NCBI GenBank assembly: GCA_025929585.1
Contig: JAICPY010000036.1
Span: 1-35,650 of the forward strand
Length of the DNA: 35,650 bases
Source of the DNA: Steroidobacter sp.
Lineage (GTDB): Bacteria > Pseudomonadota > Gammaproteobacteria > Steroidobacterales > Steroidobacteraceae
Direction: 5' to 3'
The notes beneath the pieces were generated by a model. The model had not been told where the DNA came from and did no database searches. It was given only the letters and a program-made list of their open reading frames with translations. A program made the position numbers and the translations under genes. The stretch's first letter is position 1, and each line of letters begins with the position of its first letter. Positions 8,140 through 17,423 of this stretch are shown piece by piece.

Positions 8140-9030
8140 ATGAACCGCGCAATTCGTTCGAAGCTGATTCGGCAATTGATCGGATCGATGCTGGTTTGCT
8201 CTTCCGTGCTGCTCACGGCCTGCGTCGATGACAAGGTCGAAACATCGGAGGCGGCCTCGACACCGGCGCCAGCCGCCGCCGCGGATCACGACAGAACGAT
8301 GGAATGGGCTAGCGCGGCGCTCGCACGAAACCCTCAGATCGAGTTGGTGGCGACCGATTCGAATTCTCGAGTCTTTACTCTGCGAAATAAGCAGACCGGC
8401 GAAGTCTCGGCCGTTAAATTGAACGAGCTCGCCGCCGCGCCAGTCTCGCAGCTCGCAACCTCGCCGACATCACAATCACAGATGCAAGAGTCCGAGCCTG
8501 CAGCTACGGCAAGTCGGAGCGCCGAAGCAACGGACATAGATGAACCGAACGCTGAACCACGAGCCGCCTCGCAGGGTGCCTCGAACGACGTCACTGCCGG
8601 GTACACCATCGAGCGCAACGAAGGCCAAGTGCGCGTCACGGGACCTGGAGTGAGCATCGTGAGCTCCGGTCCTGCATCCGAAGGCGGTGCGCAAGCAGCA
8701 GCGGAGAATGCTTCTGAACCCATCATCTGCGAAGGCGCGCGCATGGTGCATTTCGACAACCGCGAGATCTTCGTCGAAGGCGATGCGATCACCGTGCGCG
8801 GCGGCTGCGAGCTTTACATCACGAACAGCCGCATCGTAGCGAGCGGAACCGGCATCGTCGTGCAAGATGGCACGGTGCACGTTTCCAACAGTCACATCGA
8901 AGGGGCTGAAGGTTCCTTCGACGCGGACAGCCGCGCAAAAGTGTTCGTCCGCGCGTCGACCTTCAGAGGCTTGCCCCGCCGCTCAGAGCTCGCACTGGTG
9001 CAGGATCAAGGCGGTAATCGTTGGAGGTAG
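8140..9030 (+). CDS. Lipoprotein with C-terminal beta-helix-like domain
   Basis: 296 residues. A lipoprotein signal ends in LLTAC with the lipidated Cys at 28. Residues 30-185 are rich in Ala, Ser, Glu and Pro and probably disordered. The last 105 residues alternate short hydrophobic strands with NS and G turns (YITNSRIVASGTG, VHVSNSHIEGAEG), a pattern typical of right-handed parallel beta-helices; three Cys (positions near 28, 201 and 229) include a possible disulfide in the helix part. The start is fixed by an excellent ribosome site AGGAGAG at 8130-8136. Function is not known; the beta-helix suggests binding to polysaccharide or another surface ligand, but this is only inference. Confidence 0.8.
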   Translation: MNRAIRSKLIRQLIGSMLVCSSVLLTACVDDKVETSEAASTPAPAAAADHDRTMEWASAALARNPQIELVATDSNSRVFTLRNKQTGEVSAVKLNELAAAPVSQLATSPTSQSQMQESEPAATASRSAEATDIDEPNAEPRAASQGASNDVTAGYTIERNEGQVRVTGPGVSIVSSGPASEGGAQAAAENASEPIICEGARMVHFDNREIFVEGDAITVRGGCELYITNSRIVASGTGIVVQDGTVHVSNSHIEGAEGSFDADSRAKVFVRASTFRGLPRRSELALVQDQGGNRWR

Positions 9031-9064
9031 CGCGATGGGAGCGCCAACGCGCACGTGCTTACAA

Positions 9065-9157
9065 GTGACTCGTGACTAGCGGGTCGCGGGTGGTCAGAGA
9101 GGAAGGTTGACTCTTCAGATTTTTCCGACGACCCGCTGATCACCAATCACGAGTCAC
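9065..9157. repeat. Heptad inverted repeat C
   Basis: The left arm 9065-9092 consists of GTGACTC, GTGACTA, GCGGGTC and GCGGGTG. The right arm 9127-9157, on the minus strand, reads GTGACTC, GTGATTG, GTGATCA then GCGGGTC. The 11-base GTGACTCGTGA matches exactly between arms, and the second block aligns after one extra heptad in the right arm. It lies in the gap between the convergent lipoprotein and cupin genes, with a loop of about 34 bases. Confidence 0.75.
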
Positions 9158-9194
9158 GATTCAGCGCTGCTACCCGCACGCCTGACGCCGCAAA

Positions 9195-9680
9195 TCACTC
9201 CTCCAGCGGTCCAAACGGGTTGCCTGCATCCAAGTCGAAAATATCCACGCCTTTGGCGTGGCGGAACATGCGCTTGCCTAGCTCAGGGAAGTCGGCAATC
9301 TCAACGTCGCGGTTTTCACCGCCCATCAAATAGACAAGCTCTGATTCGAAGGGATTGCGCAGATGATGCGCAACGCCGGGTACGGGAAAAGCCATGAAAT
9401 CCCCGGCGCCGACCTCGTAGTCGGTGCCATCGATCCGAGCAATTCCCCGGCCCGATAGAATGTAAATCCACTCCTCTTCGGTCCAATGAGAGTGATACAC
9501 GAAGGATTCTTTGCCTGGAGGCATGCGCGCGATGGTGACTCCCAGTCGGCGTAAGCCAGTCGACTTCGCAAGCGCGTAACCGATGAGCTCCGAGCGAGGG
9601 TTCCAAGGATGAGAGAAGCTTTGTGCGCGGGCCTCGATGTCTGCAGCGCGCAATAGATAGAGATTGGGTCGATCTGACAT
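9195..9680 (-). CDS. Cupin-domain metal-binding protein
   Basis: 161 residues forming a single cupin barrel. Motif 1 is YHSHWTEEEWIYILSGRG, with metal ligands H63 and H65 and E69 or E70. Motif 2 is GDFMAFPVPGVAHHLRN, with H105 as the fourth ligand. All metal ligands are therefore present, which fits either a small dioxygenase or isomerase or a ligand-sensing protein; nothing here separates these. The N-terminal 40 residues (LRAADIEARAQSFSHPWNP) are a common lead-in in single-domain cupins of unknown function. The ATG at 9680 has no clear Shine-Dalgarno and sits 11 bases from a GCGGTTA triple repeat. Confidence 0.85.
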   Translation of the reverse strand: MSDRPNLYLLRAADIEARAQSFSHPWNPRSELIGYALAKSTGLRRLGVTIARMPPGKESFVYHSHWTEEEWIYILSGRGIARIDGTDYEVGAGDFMAFPVPGVAHHLRNPFESELVYLMGGENRDVEIADFPELGKRMFRHAKGVDIFDLDAGNPFGPLEE

Positions 9681-9691
9681 GGTCTTGCGAA

Positions 9692-9712
9692 GCGGTTAGC
9701 GGTTAGCGGTTA
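9692..9712. repeat. Single-arm heptad repeat D
   Basis: Three exact tandem copies of GCGGTTA, followed by GAAGAG. No complementary arm is found within the next few hundred bases. It lies between divergent gene starts (cupin at 9680, TPR lipoprotein at 9809), unlike the other elements, which lie at gene ends. It could be half of an element whose partner was lost, or a progenitor that has not yet been duplicated in inverted form. Confidence 0.85.
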
Positions 9713-9808
9713 GAAGAGTACATCGGAGGTGCATTGTTGACTGCATGGCCGTGCGATGACTCGCGCAGCAGCTTGCGCGCTCACATCAAGCTCGGCAACT
9801 ATTGCAAT

Positions 9809-11335
9809 GTGAGTACCGAAACATCTTATCGTCCGTACGCCTATCTGCTGGCCAGCTGTGTAGCGTTGCACGCTTGTACAAAGGAAGAGCCGCCTCCCGC
9901 ACCCGCGCCTCCACCGGCCCGCGAGGAATTCCATGCGGTAAAGCCGTTGCGGACTCTCGTTTCCATTCCATCCGAAACCGATAAGGGAGCGGAGCAAGTT
10001 GCCTGGCTACAACGAGAACTGAATTATCTGCTGAGGCGCGGGCAGATGCACGTCGCCTCGGGTTCTGCTGCTACCGGCTCGGCGTTTCTTCTCTCCATCG
10101 AGCTCTCTGCTGATCGTTCGCAAGCCAGCTTGAAGCTGATTGCGCCCGATCAAGTCCTGGAGCGGCAACAACAAGTAGCTCTGTCACCCAAGGTGCAACT
10201 CGCCACGGTCACTGCGCTGGCGCACGCTCTGCCCTCGTTTCTCGATGCATCGCATGCTTCGGGAGACTGGAGTGCCTTCATCGGCACGAAAGATGAGCGC
10301 GCGTACGAATTGTATGTGCGCACCGCCAACGAGCTGCTTGGCCCCAGTGCATCCGGCATCACCCGACCGGTCGCTTCGAGGCCTCGCGCGCGCGCGGTGG
10401 AAAGACTCGAAGCATTGACGCGAGCGCACCGAGAATTCGCTCGAGCATGGGGAGCACTGGCAATCGGGTATCTGAGTTTGGGCGGCGATGATCTCACTTC
10501 GCTCACAGACCTAGCCGAATCCAGTGCCGAACACGCGCTTCAGCTCGATGAGAATTTACCGGAAGCCCACACAGCACTGGCCATGGTGGACTTGAGAAAC
10601 AGTGATTGGATCGCGGCTCATGAGAAATTCCGCTGGGCGCTATCGCTGGACTCGAATCTCGCAGGAGCCCTCGAAGGACTCGCTTGCTTGCACGCAGACG
10701 CAGGTCACTATGGCGAAAGTCTGACATACGCAATGCGGGTACTTACTTTGCAGCCGCGCAATGCGGGCGCGTCGGAATGTCTCGCCTATGCGCAGCTCGG
10801 AACCGCGCCGGAACAGGCGATCCCGGATGCGCTCCCTGCTTACGCAGCTCGCGTACGCGCACTGGCAGCAGTTCTGCAAGGTGAACGGCGCACGGCCAGC
10901 CGCCTCTTACGTGGAGCAATGAGCGGCGCGGAGTTCGATATGTGGGCCGCACCGATGTTGCGCGCTGCAGGCAATCGCCAGCTGGTGCCCGATGCGTTAA
11001 AGGCTATCACGCGCGCCGCGAATGAGGGATTCATCGATGCATCAACCGAAATTCTCTGCGGAGTTGCGCTCAAGCAGTCGGAGTTCGTCTTCAATCGAAT
11101 CTCTCGTTTGCAGCGAGAGAATGTCCACGCGCCGTTGCGCATGCTGTGGCTGCCTCGAGCGGATTTCTTGCGGCAGCATTCGCGATTCCAGGAAACCATT
11201 GGCGCTGCTGGCTTGACCGCTTTTTGGCACAGCAATGGCCCGCCAGACGTTTGCGAGACGGAACCTGTTGTATACGGTTGTAACTTGAAAGCGGAACGAG
11301 CGATCGGCTCCTCTGTGAGCGCAGCATCTCAGTGA
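9809..11335 (+). CDS. TPR lipoprotein resembling a CadC/TolB-like module without a DNA-binding domain
   Basis: About 508 residues from the GTG at 9809, which gives a short signal ending LASCVALHAC, a plausible though non-ideal lipobox; a start at 9734 is also open. After a Pro-rich linker comes a TolB-like alpha/beta region (about 45-150), then TPR-type helices (about 155-440) with the family-like lead KDERAYELYVRTANELL. The C-terminus FWHSNGPPDVC resembles the W-x-D-F/V-C tail of the TolB-TPR sensory halves of CadC-type winged-helix regulators. Here the cytoplasmic winged helix is absent and a lipid anchor takes its place, suggesting a periplasmic scaffold or sensor relic. Similarity is judged by eye. 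Divergent from the cupin gene; followed by the fatty-acid pair with a promoter between. Confidence 0.7.
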   Translation: MSTETSYRPYAYLLASCVALHACTKEEPPPAPAPPPAREEFHAVKPLRTLVSIPSETDKGAEQVAWLQRELNYLLRRGQMHVASGSAATGSAFLLSIELSADRSQASLKLIAPDQVLERQQQVALSPKVQLATVTALAHALPSFLDASHASGDWSAFIGTKDERAYELYVRTANELLGPSASGITRPVASRPRARAVERLEALTRAHREFARAWGALAIGYLSLGGDDLTSLTDLAESSAEHALQLDENLPEAHTALAMVDLRNSDWIAAHEKFRWALSLDSNLAGALEGLACLHADAGHYGESLTYAMRVLTLQPRNAGASECLAYAQLGTAPEQAIPDALPAYAARVRALAAVLQGERRTASRLLRGAMSGAEFDMWAAPMLRAAGNRQLVPDALKAITRAANEGFIDASTEILCGVALKQSEFVFNRISRLQRENVHAPLRMLWLPRADFLRQHSRFQETIGAAGLTAFWHSNGPPDVCETEPVVYGCNLKAERAIGSSVSAASQ

Positions 11336-11372
11336 TTACCGAGATCGCAGGCTGAATCGCTCCTGCGGCGGC

Positions 11373-11400
11373 TTGGTCCGGCGTGTTTAGCACCTATAAT
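11373..11400 (+). promoter_or_regulatory. Likely sigma-70 promoter of the beta-oxidation pair
   Basis: A perfect -10 TATAAT (11395-11400) is preceded at 16 bases by TTGGTC (11373-11378), a weak -35 sharing TTG. Transcription would start near 11407, giving an untranslated leader of about 80 bases before the ATG at 11490. This is the best -10 box seen in the window. Confidence 0.55.
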
Positions 11401-11489
11401 CGCGGCCTGCCTTTCAACACTCGCCGGCGCGCGAATCGAAATTCCGCGGCGCGCTGAGGTTGTGACGCCTTGCCTCCGTGGAGATATGC

Positions 11490-13580
11490 ATGCTTGCCAT
11501 TGGTTCCGCAGCCACCTTATCCATCGAGAACGGCATCGGAGTTCTAACGCTGAATTTCCCGCCGGTAAATGCATTGTCGCATGCGGTGCGCGAGGCGATC
11601 GTGGCCGGCGTTCGTCAGGCAAATGAATCGGCCGAACTCCAAGCGATCGTGTTGATCTGCGAAGGCAAAACATTCATTGCGGGTGCCGATATCACCGAGT
11701 TCGGCAAACCACCGCGTTCTCCGAATCTATTGGAAGTGGAAGAGGCGATCGAAGCTTCCGCAAAACCTGTCGTCGCTGCCATTCACGGAACCGCGTTGGG
11801 AGGCGGGTTCGAAGTTGCCTTGTGCTGTCATTATCGAATCGCAGTCCCGTCGGCGAAATGCGGGCTGCCGGAGGTGCATCTCGGACTGATACCAGGGGCT
11901 GGCGGCACGCAACGTCTGCCCCGGCTCGTCGGCGCGGAGATGGCCCTCGATATGATGCTTACCGGCAAGCACGTGTCTGCGGCTACGTTGCAAAGCAATG
12001 GGGTAATCGATGAGCTCGCGCAGGAGGGCGAGTTGCGTCGAGACGCGATCGACTTTGCTACGCGCATCGTGCGCGAGCAGCGTCCTTTGAGAAAGATTCG
12101 CGACCTGAACGAGCGAACGATGGCCGCACGCGACAACTTGCAAATGTTCTCGGCAATCAGAAAGAGCATCGAGAAAAAGGCCCGCGGTTTTCTCGCACCC
12201 GAGTACGCGATTCGTGCCGTCGAGGCGGCCGTGACACGATCTTTCGAAGAGGGCATGAAGGTCGAGCGTGTATTGTTCGATGAGTTGATGCTCAGTGAGC
12301 AATCGGCGGCGCAACGCTATGTATTTTTCGCCGAGCGACAAGTTTGGAAGATTCCGGATGTGCCGGAAAGCACGCCCACGATCGCAATCAAGAAGGTCGG
12401 GATTCTCGGCGCAGGCACCATGGGCGGCGGTATCGCGATGAACTTCGCAAATGTGGGTATTCCAGTCACCATCGTCGAAGCGAAACAGGACGCGCTCGAG
12501 CGTGGCTTGGGCGTCATTCGCAAGAACTACGAAAGCTCCGCAAAACGCGGCCGCATCAAAGTGGACGAGGTCGAGAAGCGGATGGAGATGCTGCAAGGCA
12601 CGCTCAGTTTCGAGGCGCTGGGTGACTGCGATCTCATCATCGAAGCCGTTTTCGAGAACATGGACGTGAAGAAGGAGGTATTCGCCAAGCTCGATAGGAC
12701 TGCGAAGCCGGATGCGATCCTCGCGACGAACACCTCCGCACTCGACATCAACGAGATTGCAAGCGTCACGCAGCGTCCCCAGCACGTGATCGGATTGCAC
12801 TTCTTCTCACCCGCCAACGTGATGCGATTGCTGGAAGTCGTGCGAGCCCAGCAGACTTCAAAACCAATCATCGCAACCGCGATGCAGCTTGCGAAGAGAA
12901 TCGGCAAGGTTGCGGTCCTCGTCGGTGTATGTCCCGGATTCGTTGGTAACCGAATGCTATTCGCGCGGCAGGATCAGGCACAGGCGATGCTGATGGAGGG
13001 CGCAATGCCGTGGGACATCGACAAAGTGCTATACGATTTCGGATTACCGATGGGCCCGTTTGCAATGGCCGACTTGGCGGGACTCGATCTCGGATGGAGA
13101 AAGGAGGCTTCGAGCAGCTCGACGATACGAGAAGTTTTGTGCGAGATGGATCGGCGCGGCCAAAAGAGCGGCGCGGGCTATTACGATTATGACGATCAGC
13201 GCAATCCAAAACCTTCGGCGATCACTCAGAAAATCGTCGAGGACTTCATGAGCAAAGCCGGCACGAGCAAACGAAGCATCTCCGAAGCGGAGATCCTCGA
13301 GCGCTGCATTTATCCCATGATCAATGAAGGCGCGAAGATCCTCGAAGAGAAGATCGCAATTCGTCCTTCAGACATCGACATCGTCTGGATCAACGGCTAT
13401 GGCTGGCCTGCCTACCGAGGTGGACCAATGTACTACGCAGATAAGGTCGGATTGCAGAACATCGTCGGTAAGCTCAAAGCCTACGGCACCAAGCTGGGAC
13501 CCAAGTTCGTGATTTCGCCACTGCTGGAAAAGCTAGCCGCCGAAGGCAAAACTTTCGGCCGGATGACGGATGATAGCTAG
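11490..13580 (+). CDS. Bifunctional enoyl-CoA hydratase / 3-hydroxyacyl-CoA dehydrogenase (FadJ/FadB-like)
   Basis: Carries out the hydration and NAD-dependent oxidation steps of fatty-acid beta-oxidation. 696 residues, about the length of the FadJ group. Residues 1-190 form the crotonase domain (oxyanion [13 protein letters not shown], glutamate-bearing [19 protein letters not shown]). Residues about 305-480 form the NAD domain, starting [19 protein letters not shown], with the dehydrogenase His in [13 protein letters not shown]. Two C-terminal dehydrogenase domains follow, including [13 protein letters not shown] and [13 protein letters not shown]. The start at 11490 is preferred over the GTG at 11478 because GGAG (11480-11483) sits six bases before it. 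A thiolase gene follows on the same strand 75 bases on, so the two likely form the alpha and beta parts of one complex. Confidence 0.93.
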   Translation: MLAIGSAATLSIENGIGVLTLNFPPVNALSHAVREAIVAGVRQANESAELQAIVLICEGKTFIAGADITEFGKPPRSPNLLEVEEAIEASAKPVVAAIHGTALGGGFEVALCCHYRIAVPSAKCGLPEVHLGLIPGAGGTQRLPRLVGAEMALDMMLTGKHVSAATLQSNGVIDELAQEGELRRDAIDFATRIVREQRPLRKIRDLNERTMAARDNLQMFSAIRKSIEKKARGFLAPEYAIRAVEAAVTRSFEEGMKVERVLFDELMLSEQSAAQRYVFFAERQVWKIPDVPESTPTIAIKKVGILGAGTMGGGIAMNFANVGIPVTIVEAKQDALERGLGVIRKNYESSAKRGRIKVDEVEKRMEMLQGTLSFEALGDCDLIIEAVFENMDVKKEVFAKLDRTAKPDAILATNTSALDINEIASVTQRPQHVIGLHFFSPANVMRLLEVVRAQQTSKPIIATAMQLAKRIGKVAVLVGVCPGFVGNRMLFARQDQAQAMLMEGAMPWDIDKVLYDFGLPMGPFAMADLAGLDLGWRKEASSSSTIREVLCEMDRRGQKSGAGYYDYDDQRNPKPSAITQKIVEDFMSKAGTSKRSISEAEILERCIYPMINEGAKILEEKIAIRPSDIDIVWINGYGWPAYRGGPMYYADKVGLQNIVGKLKAYGTKLGPKFVISPLLEKLAAEGKTFGRMTDDS

Positions 13581-13655
13581 TTGCCACGAAAGCCAACCGT
13601 AGATCTTAGCCTGCCGCCGACTGTCCACCGTCAATTACAAACCAAAGGTTCCGTT

Positions 13656-14858
13656 ATGCGTGAAGCCGTCATCGTATCCGTTGCTCGCACTCCGATCGGC
13701 AAAGCCTATCGCGGTGCATTCAACGACACCCAGGGTCAAGCGTTGGCTGCTCATGCGATCTCGCAAGCAATCGAGCGAGCGGGAGTCGAGCCCGCCGAAA
13801 TCGAAGATGTGATCGTCGGCTGCGCGCTGCAGCAGGGTTCCACGGGTGGCAACGTTGCCAGACAAGCACTGCTGCGGGCGGGACTTCCGGCGAGCGTGCC
13901 GGGTATGACGATCGATCGTCAGTGTTCTTCAGGTCTGATGTCGATTGCGACAGCAGCAAAACAAATCGTCGAAGACGGCATGCAGATCGCGGTGGCCGCC
14001 GGAGTCGAATCCATTTCGCTGGTTCAGAACGACAAAATGAATCGCTATCGCGCAGCAGATCCTTATCTGGTCACAAATCTGCCGCAAATTTATATGACGA
14101 TGATCGAGACAGCCGAAATCGTCGCGGATCGTTATGGCATCAGTCGCGAAGCGCAAGATGAGTACGCGCTGCAATCTCAGCAGCGCACGGCGCAGGCGCA
14201 AGCCGAGGGTCGCCACAGCAAGGAAATCGCACCGATGTCATCCGTCATGATCGTGACGGACAAAGAAACCGGCGCAACCTCGCAGAAAGAAGTGACGCTT
14301 AAACTCGACGAAGGCAATCGACCGAACACGACGCTCGCCGACCTGCAGAAGTTGCAACCGGTTTTTAAGGCGGGACAGCGCATTCAGCAAGGACGTTTCA
14401 TCACGGCGGGCAACGCATCGCAACTCTCGGATGGCGCAGCGGCTGTGGTACTGATGGAAGCAAAGGAAGCCGAACGTCGAGGCTTGAACGCACTTGGTGC
14501 ATTTCGCGGAATGATGGTTGCGGGGTGCGATCCCGATGAGATGGGCATCGGACCCGTGTTCGCCGTACCCAAGCTTCTCAAGAACCAAGGCAAGAACATG
14601 AATGACATCGACATCTGGGAGCTCAACGAGGCGTTCGCCTCGCAAGTGCTCTACTGCCGCGACAAGCTCGGCATCCCGAACGAAATCTTGAACGTCTCGG
14701 GCGGCGCGATTTCAATTGGCCATCCTTACGGCATGTCCGGCACTCGAATGACCGGCCACATTCTGATCGAAGGAAAGCGCCGCGGCGCGAAGCTCGGCAT
14801 CGTCACGATGTGTATCGGAGGTGGAATGGGAGGCGCGGGACTGGTGGAAATTTTTTAG
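13656..14858 (+). CDS. Acetyl-CoA acyltransferase (thiolase)
   Basis: Cleaves 3-ketoacyl-CoA with CoA to acetyl-CoA and a shortened acyl-CoA. 400 residues. The nucleophilic Cys lies in DRQCSSG, the NEAF motif in [10 protein letters not shown], the catalytic His in [14 protein letters not shown], and the second Cys in [11 protein letters not shown], all conserved. The ATG at 13656 is chosen because [16 protein letters not shown] is the normal thiolase start; the 25 codons upstream begin at a TTG directly after the previous stop and do not look like protein. It is the probable beta partner of the FadJ-like protein upstream. The stop is preceded by a run of six T and followed within 6 bases by heptad element E. 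Confidence 0.95.
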   Translation: MREAVIVSVARTPIGKAYRGAFNDTQGQALAAHAISQAIERAGVEPAEIEDVIVGCALQQGSTGGNVARQALLRAGLPASVPGMTIDRQCSSGLMSIATAAKQIVEDGMQIAVAAGVESISLVQNDKMNRYRAADPYLVTNLPQIYMTMIETAEIVADRYGISREAQDEYALQSQQRTAQAQAEGRHSKEIAPMSSVMIVTDKETGATSQKEVTLKLDEGNRPNTTLADLQKLQPVFKAGQRIQQGRFITAGNASQLSDGAAAVVLMEAKEAERRGLNALGAFRGMMVAGCDPDEMGIGPVFAVPKLLKNQGKNMNDIDIWELNEAFASQVLYCRDKLGIPNEILNVSGGAISIGHPYGMSGTRMTGHILIEGKRRGAKLGIVTMCIGGGMGGAGLVEIF

Positions 14859-14863
14859 TCGCA

Positions 14864-14948
14864 CTCTGCAGTCTGTAGCCCGCAGCAAAAGGACTTCGTA
14901 TCCGGCTTTATCTGGCTACGGACTGCAGACTGCAGACCATGGACTGCT
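14864..14948. repeat. Heptad inverted repeat E
   Basis: Left segment 14865-14880 (TCTGCAGTCTGTAGCC) pairs with 14914-14929 at 15 of 16 positions around a 33-base loop. The right arm continues in 7-base steps (GACTGCA twice, then GACCATG, GACTGCT), so it carries at least one more heptad than the left. It starts 6 bases after the thiolase stop, between convergent genes. Confidence 0.8.
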
Positions 14949-14957
14949 CGCTCCTCC

Positions 14958-15377
14958 TCACCACTCCCCCGTATTCCCCATCGACAGCCACGGTTCTGCC
15001 GGCGGTAGCGGTCCGCCTTTTTGCAGAAGCTCGATTGAGATATTGTCAGGTGAGCGTACGAACGCCATGCGGCCATCGCGCGGTGGTCGATTGATCGTGA
15101 CGCCGCAATCCATCAAGTGCTTGCAGGTCGCATAGATGTCTTCAACTTCGTATGCGAGATGGCCAAACGCACGGCCGATCTTGTAATCCTCTGGATCCCA
15201 GTTGTAAGTGAGCTCTACCTGCGCTTGTTCATCACCAGGTGCCTCCAAGAACACCAGCGTGAATCGAGCCTTTTCGTTCTCGGTCCTCCGCACTTCGCGC
15301 AACCCGAGCCCGTCGCAATAGAACTTCAGCGATTCATCGAGATTGGTCACACGGACCATGGTGTGGAGATAGCGCAT
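14958..15377 (-). CDS. gloA: Lactoylglutathione lyase (glyoxalase I)
   Basis: Isomerises the methylglyoxal-glutathione hemithioacetal to S-lactoylglutathione. 139 residues, like the short bacterial GloA (135 in E. coli). The four metal ligands fall where expected: H5 in [11 protein letters not shown]55 in QVELTYNW, H73 in FGHLAY and E116 in ISIELLQ. The short form lacks the extra loops of the zinc type, so a nickel or cobalt enzyme is likely (family knowledge). The start codon lies only 6 bases from the left arm of heptad element F and no Shine-Dalgarno is visible, so the arm is part of, or borders, its 5' leader. With gshA at the other end of the window it indicates a glutathione economy. 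Confidence 0.93.
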   Translation of the reverse strand: MRYLHTMVRVTNLDESLKFYCDGLGLREVRRTENEKARFTLVFLEAPGDEQAQVELTYNWDPEDYKIGRAFGHLAYEVEDIYATCKHLMDCGVTINRPPRDGRMAFVRSPDNISIELLQKGGPLPPAEPWLSMGNTGEW

Positions 15378-15382
15378 GGAAG

Positions 15383-15572
15383 AAGGGGGTAATGACTAGG
15401 GGGTAGGGGGTAGCAAGAAAAAGTCAAAGAAAGTTGGTCCGTGGTATAGAAACAAAGCTGAGACGTGTGTCAGCAGATCGACACTCGAATGCGAGAACGG
15501 CTCTTAGTCTGGGCCGCAGACTGAACACCTTCTTATTCTTGCTATCCCCTACCCCCTAATCATTACTCCCTT
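15383..15572. repeat. Heptad inverted repeat F
   Basis: Left arm 15383-15419 and right arm 15536-15572 are complementary at 34 of 37 positions. Units include GGGGGTA (15385, 15399, 15406) and ATGACTA, all in 7-base register. The inner ends carry GCAAGAA on both arms. The 116-base loop contains a small AGTCTG/CAGACT hairpin near its right end. The element fills the gap between the ilvB stop (3 bases away) and the gloA start (6 bases away), both genes on the minus strand. Confidence 0.92.
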
Positions 15573-15575
15573 TCC

Positions 15576-17423
15576 TCAGAACATCTCCGACTCATCCGGA
15601 CTTCGGATCTCGGTCTTGTGGCGGGAGGTGATGAAATCGCCGGTGATCATCTCGTCGTACGCTTGGCCGGGACCGACCATGGGGTAGACGCCCGCGTCCG
15701 GGTCGATCATCACTTCGAGGAAAGCCGGTCCATTGAATTCGATGAATTCCTTGATGACTCGCGGCACGTCTTCCTTGCGGTCCAGGCGCATCGCGAACTT
15801 GAAACCATCCGCTTGAGCCGCCTTGATGAAATCTTTCTTATGCAGCGATTTATCGCTTGCGGAAAGCCGGCCTTTGAAGAACAGCTTTTGCCATTGCTTG
15901 ACCATGCCATCGCCGCAGTTGTTGAGCACGACCACCTTCACCGGCAAGTCGTATGTCGTGACCGTCTCGAGCTCACCCAGGTTCATGCGAATACTGGCAT
16001 CGCCATCGACGTCGATGACGAGCTTGTTCGGATTCGCTACTTGCGCACCGATCGCGGCCGGCAAGCCGAAACCCATCGTGCCCATGCTGCCGGAAGTCAG
16101 CCACAAGCGTGGATCCTTGAAATCGAAATACTGCGCGCTCCACATTTGATGCTGGCCGACACCGGTGGTGATGATGGCCTCACCGCGCGTGAGCTTGTTG
16201 ATTTCTTCGATGACGTAATACGGCTGAATCAGCTCGCTATTGCGATCGTAGTTCATCGCGTGGTCGCGCTTGAGCGCCGCGCAGTGCGCATGCCATTCGC
16301 TCCAGTTGCCTTTGAAGCTGACGCGTCGGCCGTAAGCCCGCAGCTCGCGTAAGGCTTCGGGCAGAAGGCCGGTGTGATGCCAGCTGACAGCCTTGACCTT
16401 GTTGATTTCCGAGATGTCGATGTCGATTTGCACGACGTGCTTCGCCCGTGGCGCGAACTTCGCTGGATTTCCGGCCACGCGGTCATCGAAGCGCGCCCCG
16501 AGCGCGATCAAGAAGTCGCAGTCATCGACCGCGTAATTTGCGAATGCAGCGCCATGCATGCCGAGCATTCGCATTGCCAGGGACTGGGTTGTATCGAACG
16601 AGCCCAGCCCCATCAGCGTGGTGACGACCGGAATCTGGAACTCGAGCGCAAAGTCCCGCATCGCTTGCGAAGCGCCGGAATGAATGACACCACCGCCTGC
16701 GTAAATCAGCGGCCGCTTCGCCTTGCCCAGCATCTCGAAAAGGGACTCGCTCTGCTCTTCGGTCAAGACATTGCGGGCGAGCCGATTCATGCGATGGCGA
16801 TAGCCGGCGATCGGCAATACACCGCTGCCTTGAAATGCGCCGCGCCAATTCTGAACGTCTTTGGGAACATCGACGACGACTGGCCCGGGCCGACCGGTGC
16901 GCGCAATCTCGAACGCAGTTCGGATCGTGGCTTCGAGCTTCGTGGCATCGGTCACGAGAAATACATGCTTTGCCACCGAACCCATGATGCTGGCGACCGG
17001 AGCCTCCTGGAAGGCATCGCTGCCGATTGCAGCGGTGGGAACTTGACCGCAAATCACGACGATGGGTACGGAATCAGCCATGCAGTCCCGCACCGGAGTG
17101 ACCGTGTTCGTTGCGCCCGGACCCGAGGTCACCACACAGACGCCCACTTTTCCACTGCCGCGCGCATAACCCGCCGCCATGAATCCGGCACCTTGCTCAT
17201 TCGCCGGCACGATCAACGGAATCTGTGTGCGATTCTCGCTTGCCGCGTCTTGGTTGTAGACGAAGATGGCGTCATAGGTCGGGAGAATCGCTCCTCCGCT
17301 GTAGCCGAAGATCGTGTCGACACCTTCGTCGGCGATCACTTGTACGATGATTTCGGCACCCGACATCGGCTTCCCAGCCAACGGGTGCGCAGGCGAATTG
17401 AACGCGGCGTAGTTGTGTTTCAC
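15576..17423 (-). CDS. ilvB: Acetolactate synthase, large (catalytic) subunit
   Basis: Condenses two pyruvates to acetolactate (valine/leucine), or pyruvate with 2-oxobutanoate (isoleucine), using thiamine diphosphate and FAD. 615 residues from a GTG at 17423; an ATG at 17366 (MSGAEIIVQVI) gives 596 residues and is a real alternative. The catalytic Glu is E76 in ANEQGAGF, within a variant of the usual RHEQGA, and a longer insert precedes it (YNQDAASENRTQIPL). The thiamine motif runs from DGDASIRMNLGELE to VVVLNN. FAD and central domains are normal. The sequence looks like a distinct clade from E. coli IlvB/IlvI. Its regulatory subunit is encoded divergently, not downstream as is usual. Confidence 0.92.
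   Translation of the reverse strand: MKHNYAAFNSPAHPLAGKPMSGAEIIVQVIADEGVDTIFGYSGGAILPTYDAIFVYNQDAASENRTQIPLIVPANEQGAGFMAAGYARGSGKVGVCVVTSGPGATNTVTPVRDCMADSVPIVVICGQVPTAAIGSDAFQEAPVASIMGSVAKHVFLVTDATKLEATIRTAFEIARTGRPGPVVVDVPKDVQNWRGAFQGSGVLPIAGYRHRMNRLARNVLTEEQSESLFEMLGKAKRPLIYAGGGVIHSGASQAMRDFALEFQIPVVTTLMGLGSFDTTQSLAMRMLGMHGAAFANYAVDDCDFLIALGARFDDRVAGNPAKFAPRAKHVVQIDIDISEINKVKAVSWHHTGLLPEALRELRAYGRRVSFKGNWSEWHAHCAALKRDHAMNYDRNSELIQPYYVIEEINKLTRGEAIITTGVGQHQMWSAQYFDFKDPRLWLTSGSMGTMGFGLPAAIGAQVANPNKLVIDVDGDASIRMNLGELETVTTYDLPVKVVVLNNCGDGMVKQWQKLFFKGRLSASDKSLHKKDFIKAAQADGFKFAMRLDRKEDVPRVIKEFIEFNGPAFLEVMIDPDAGVYPMVGPGQAYDEMITGDFITSRHKTEIRSPDESEMF

Noticed and set aside
11727-12800. 357-codon open frame opposite the FadJ-like gene
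   Set aside because: Same situation: complete overlap with a conserved enzyme and no family features.
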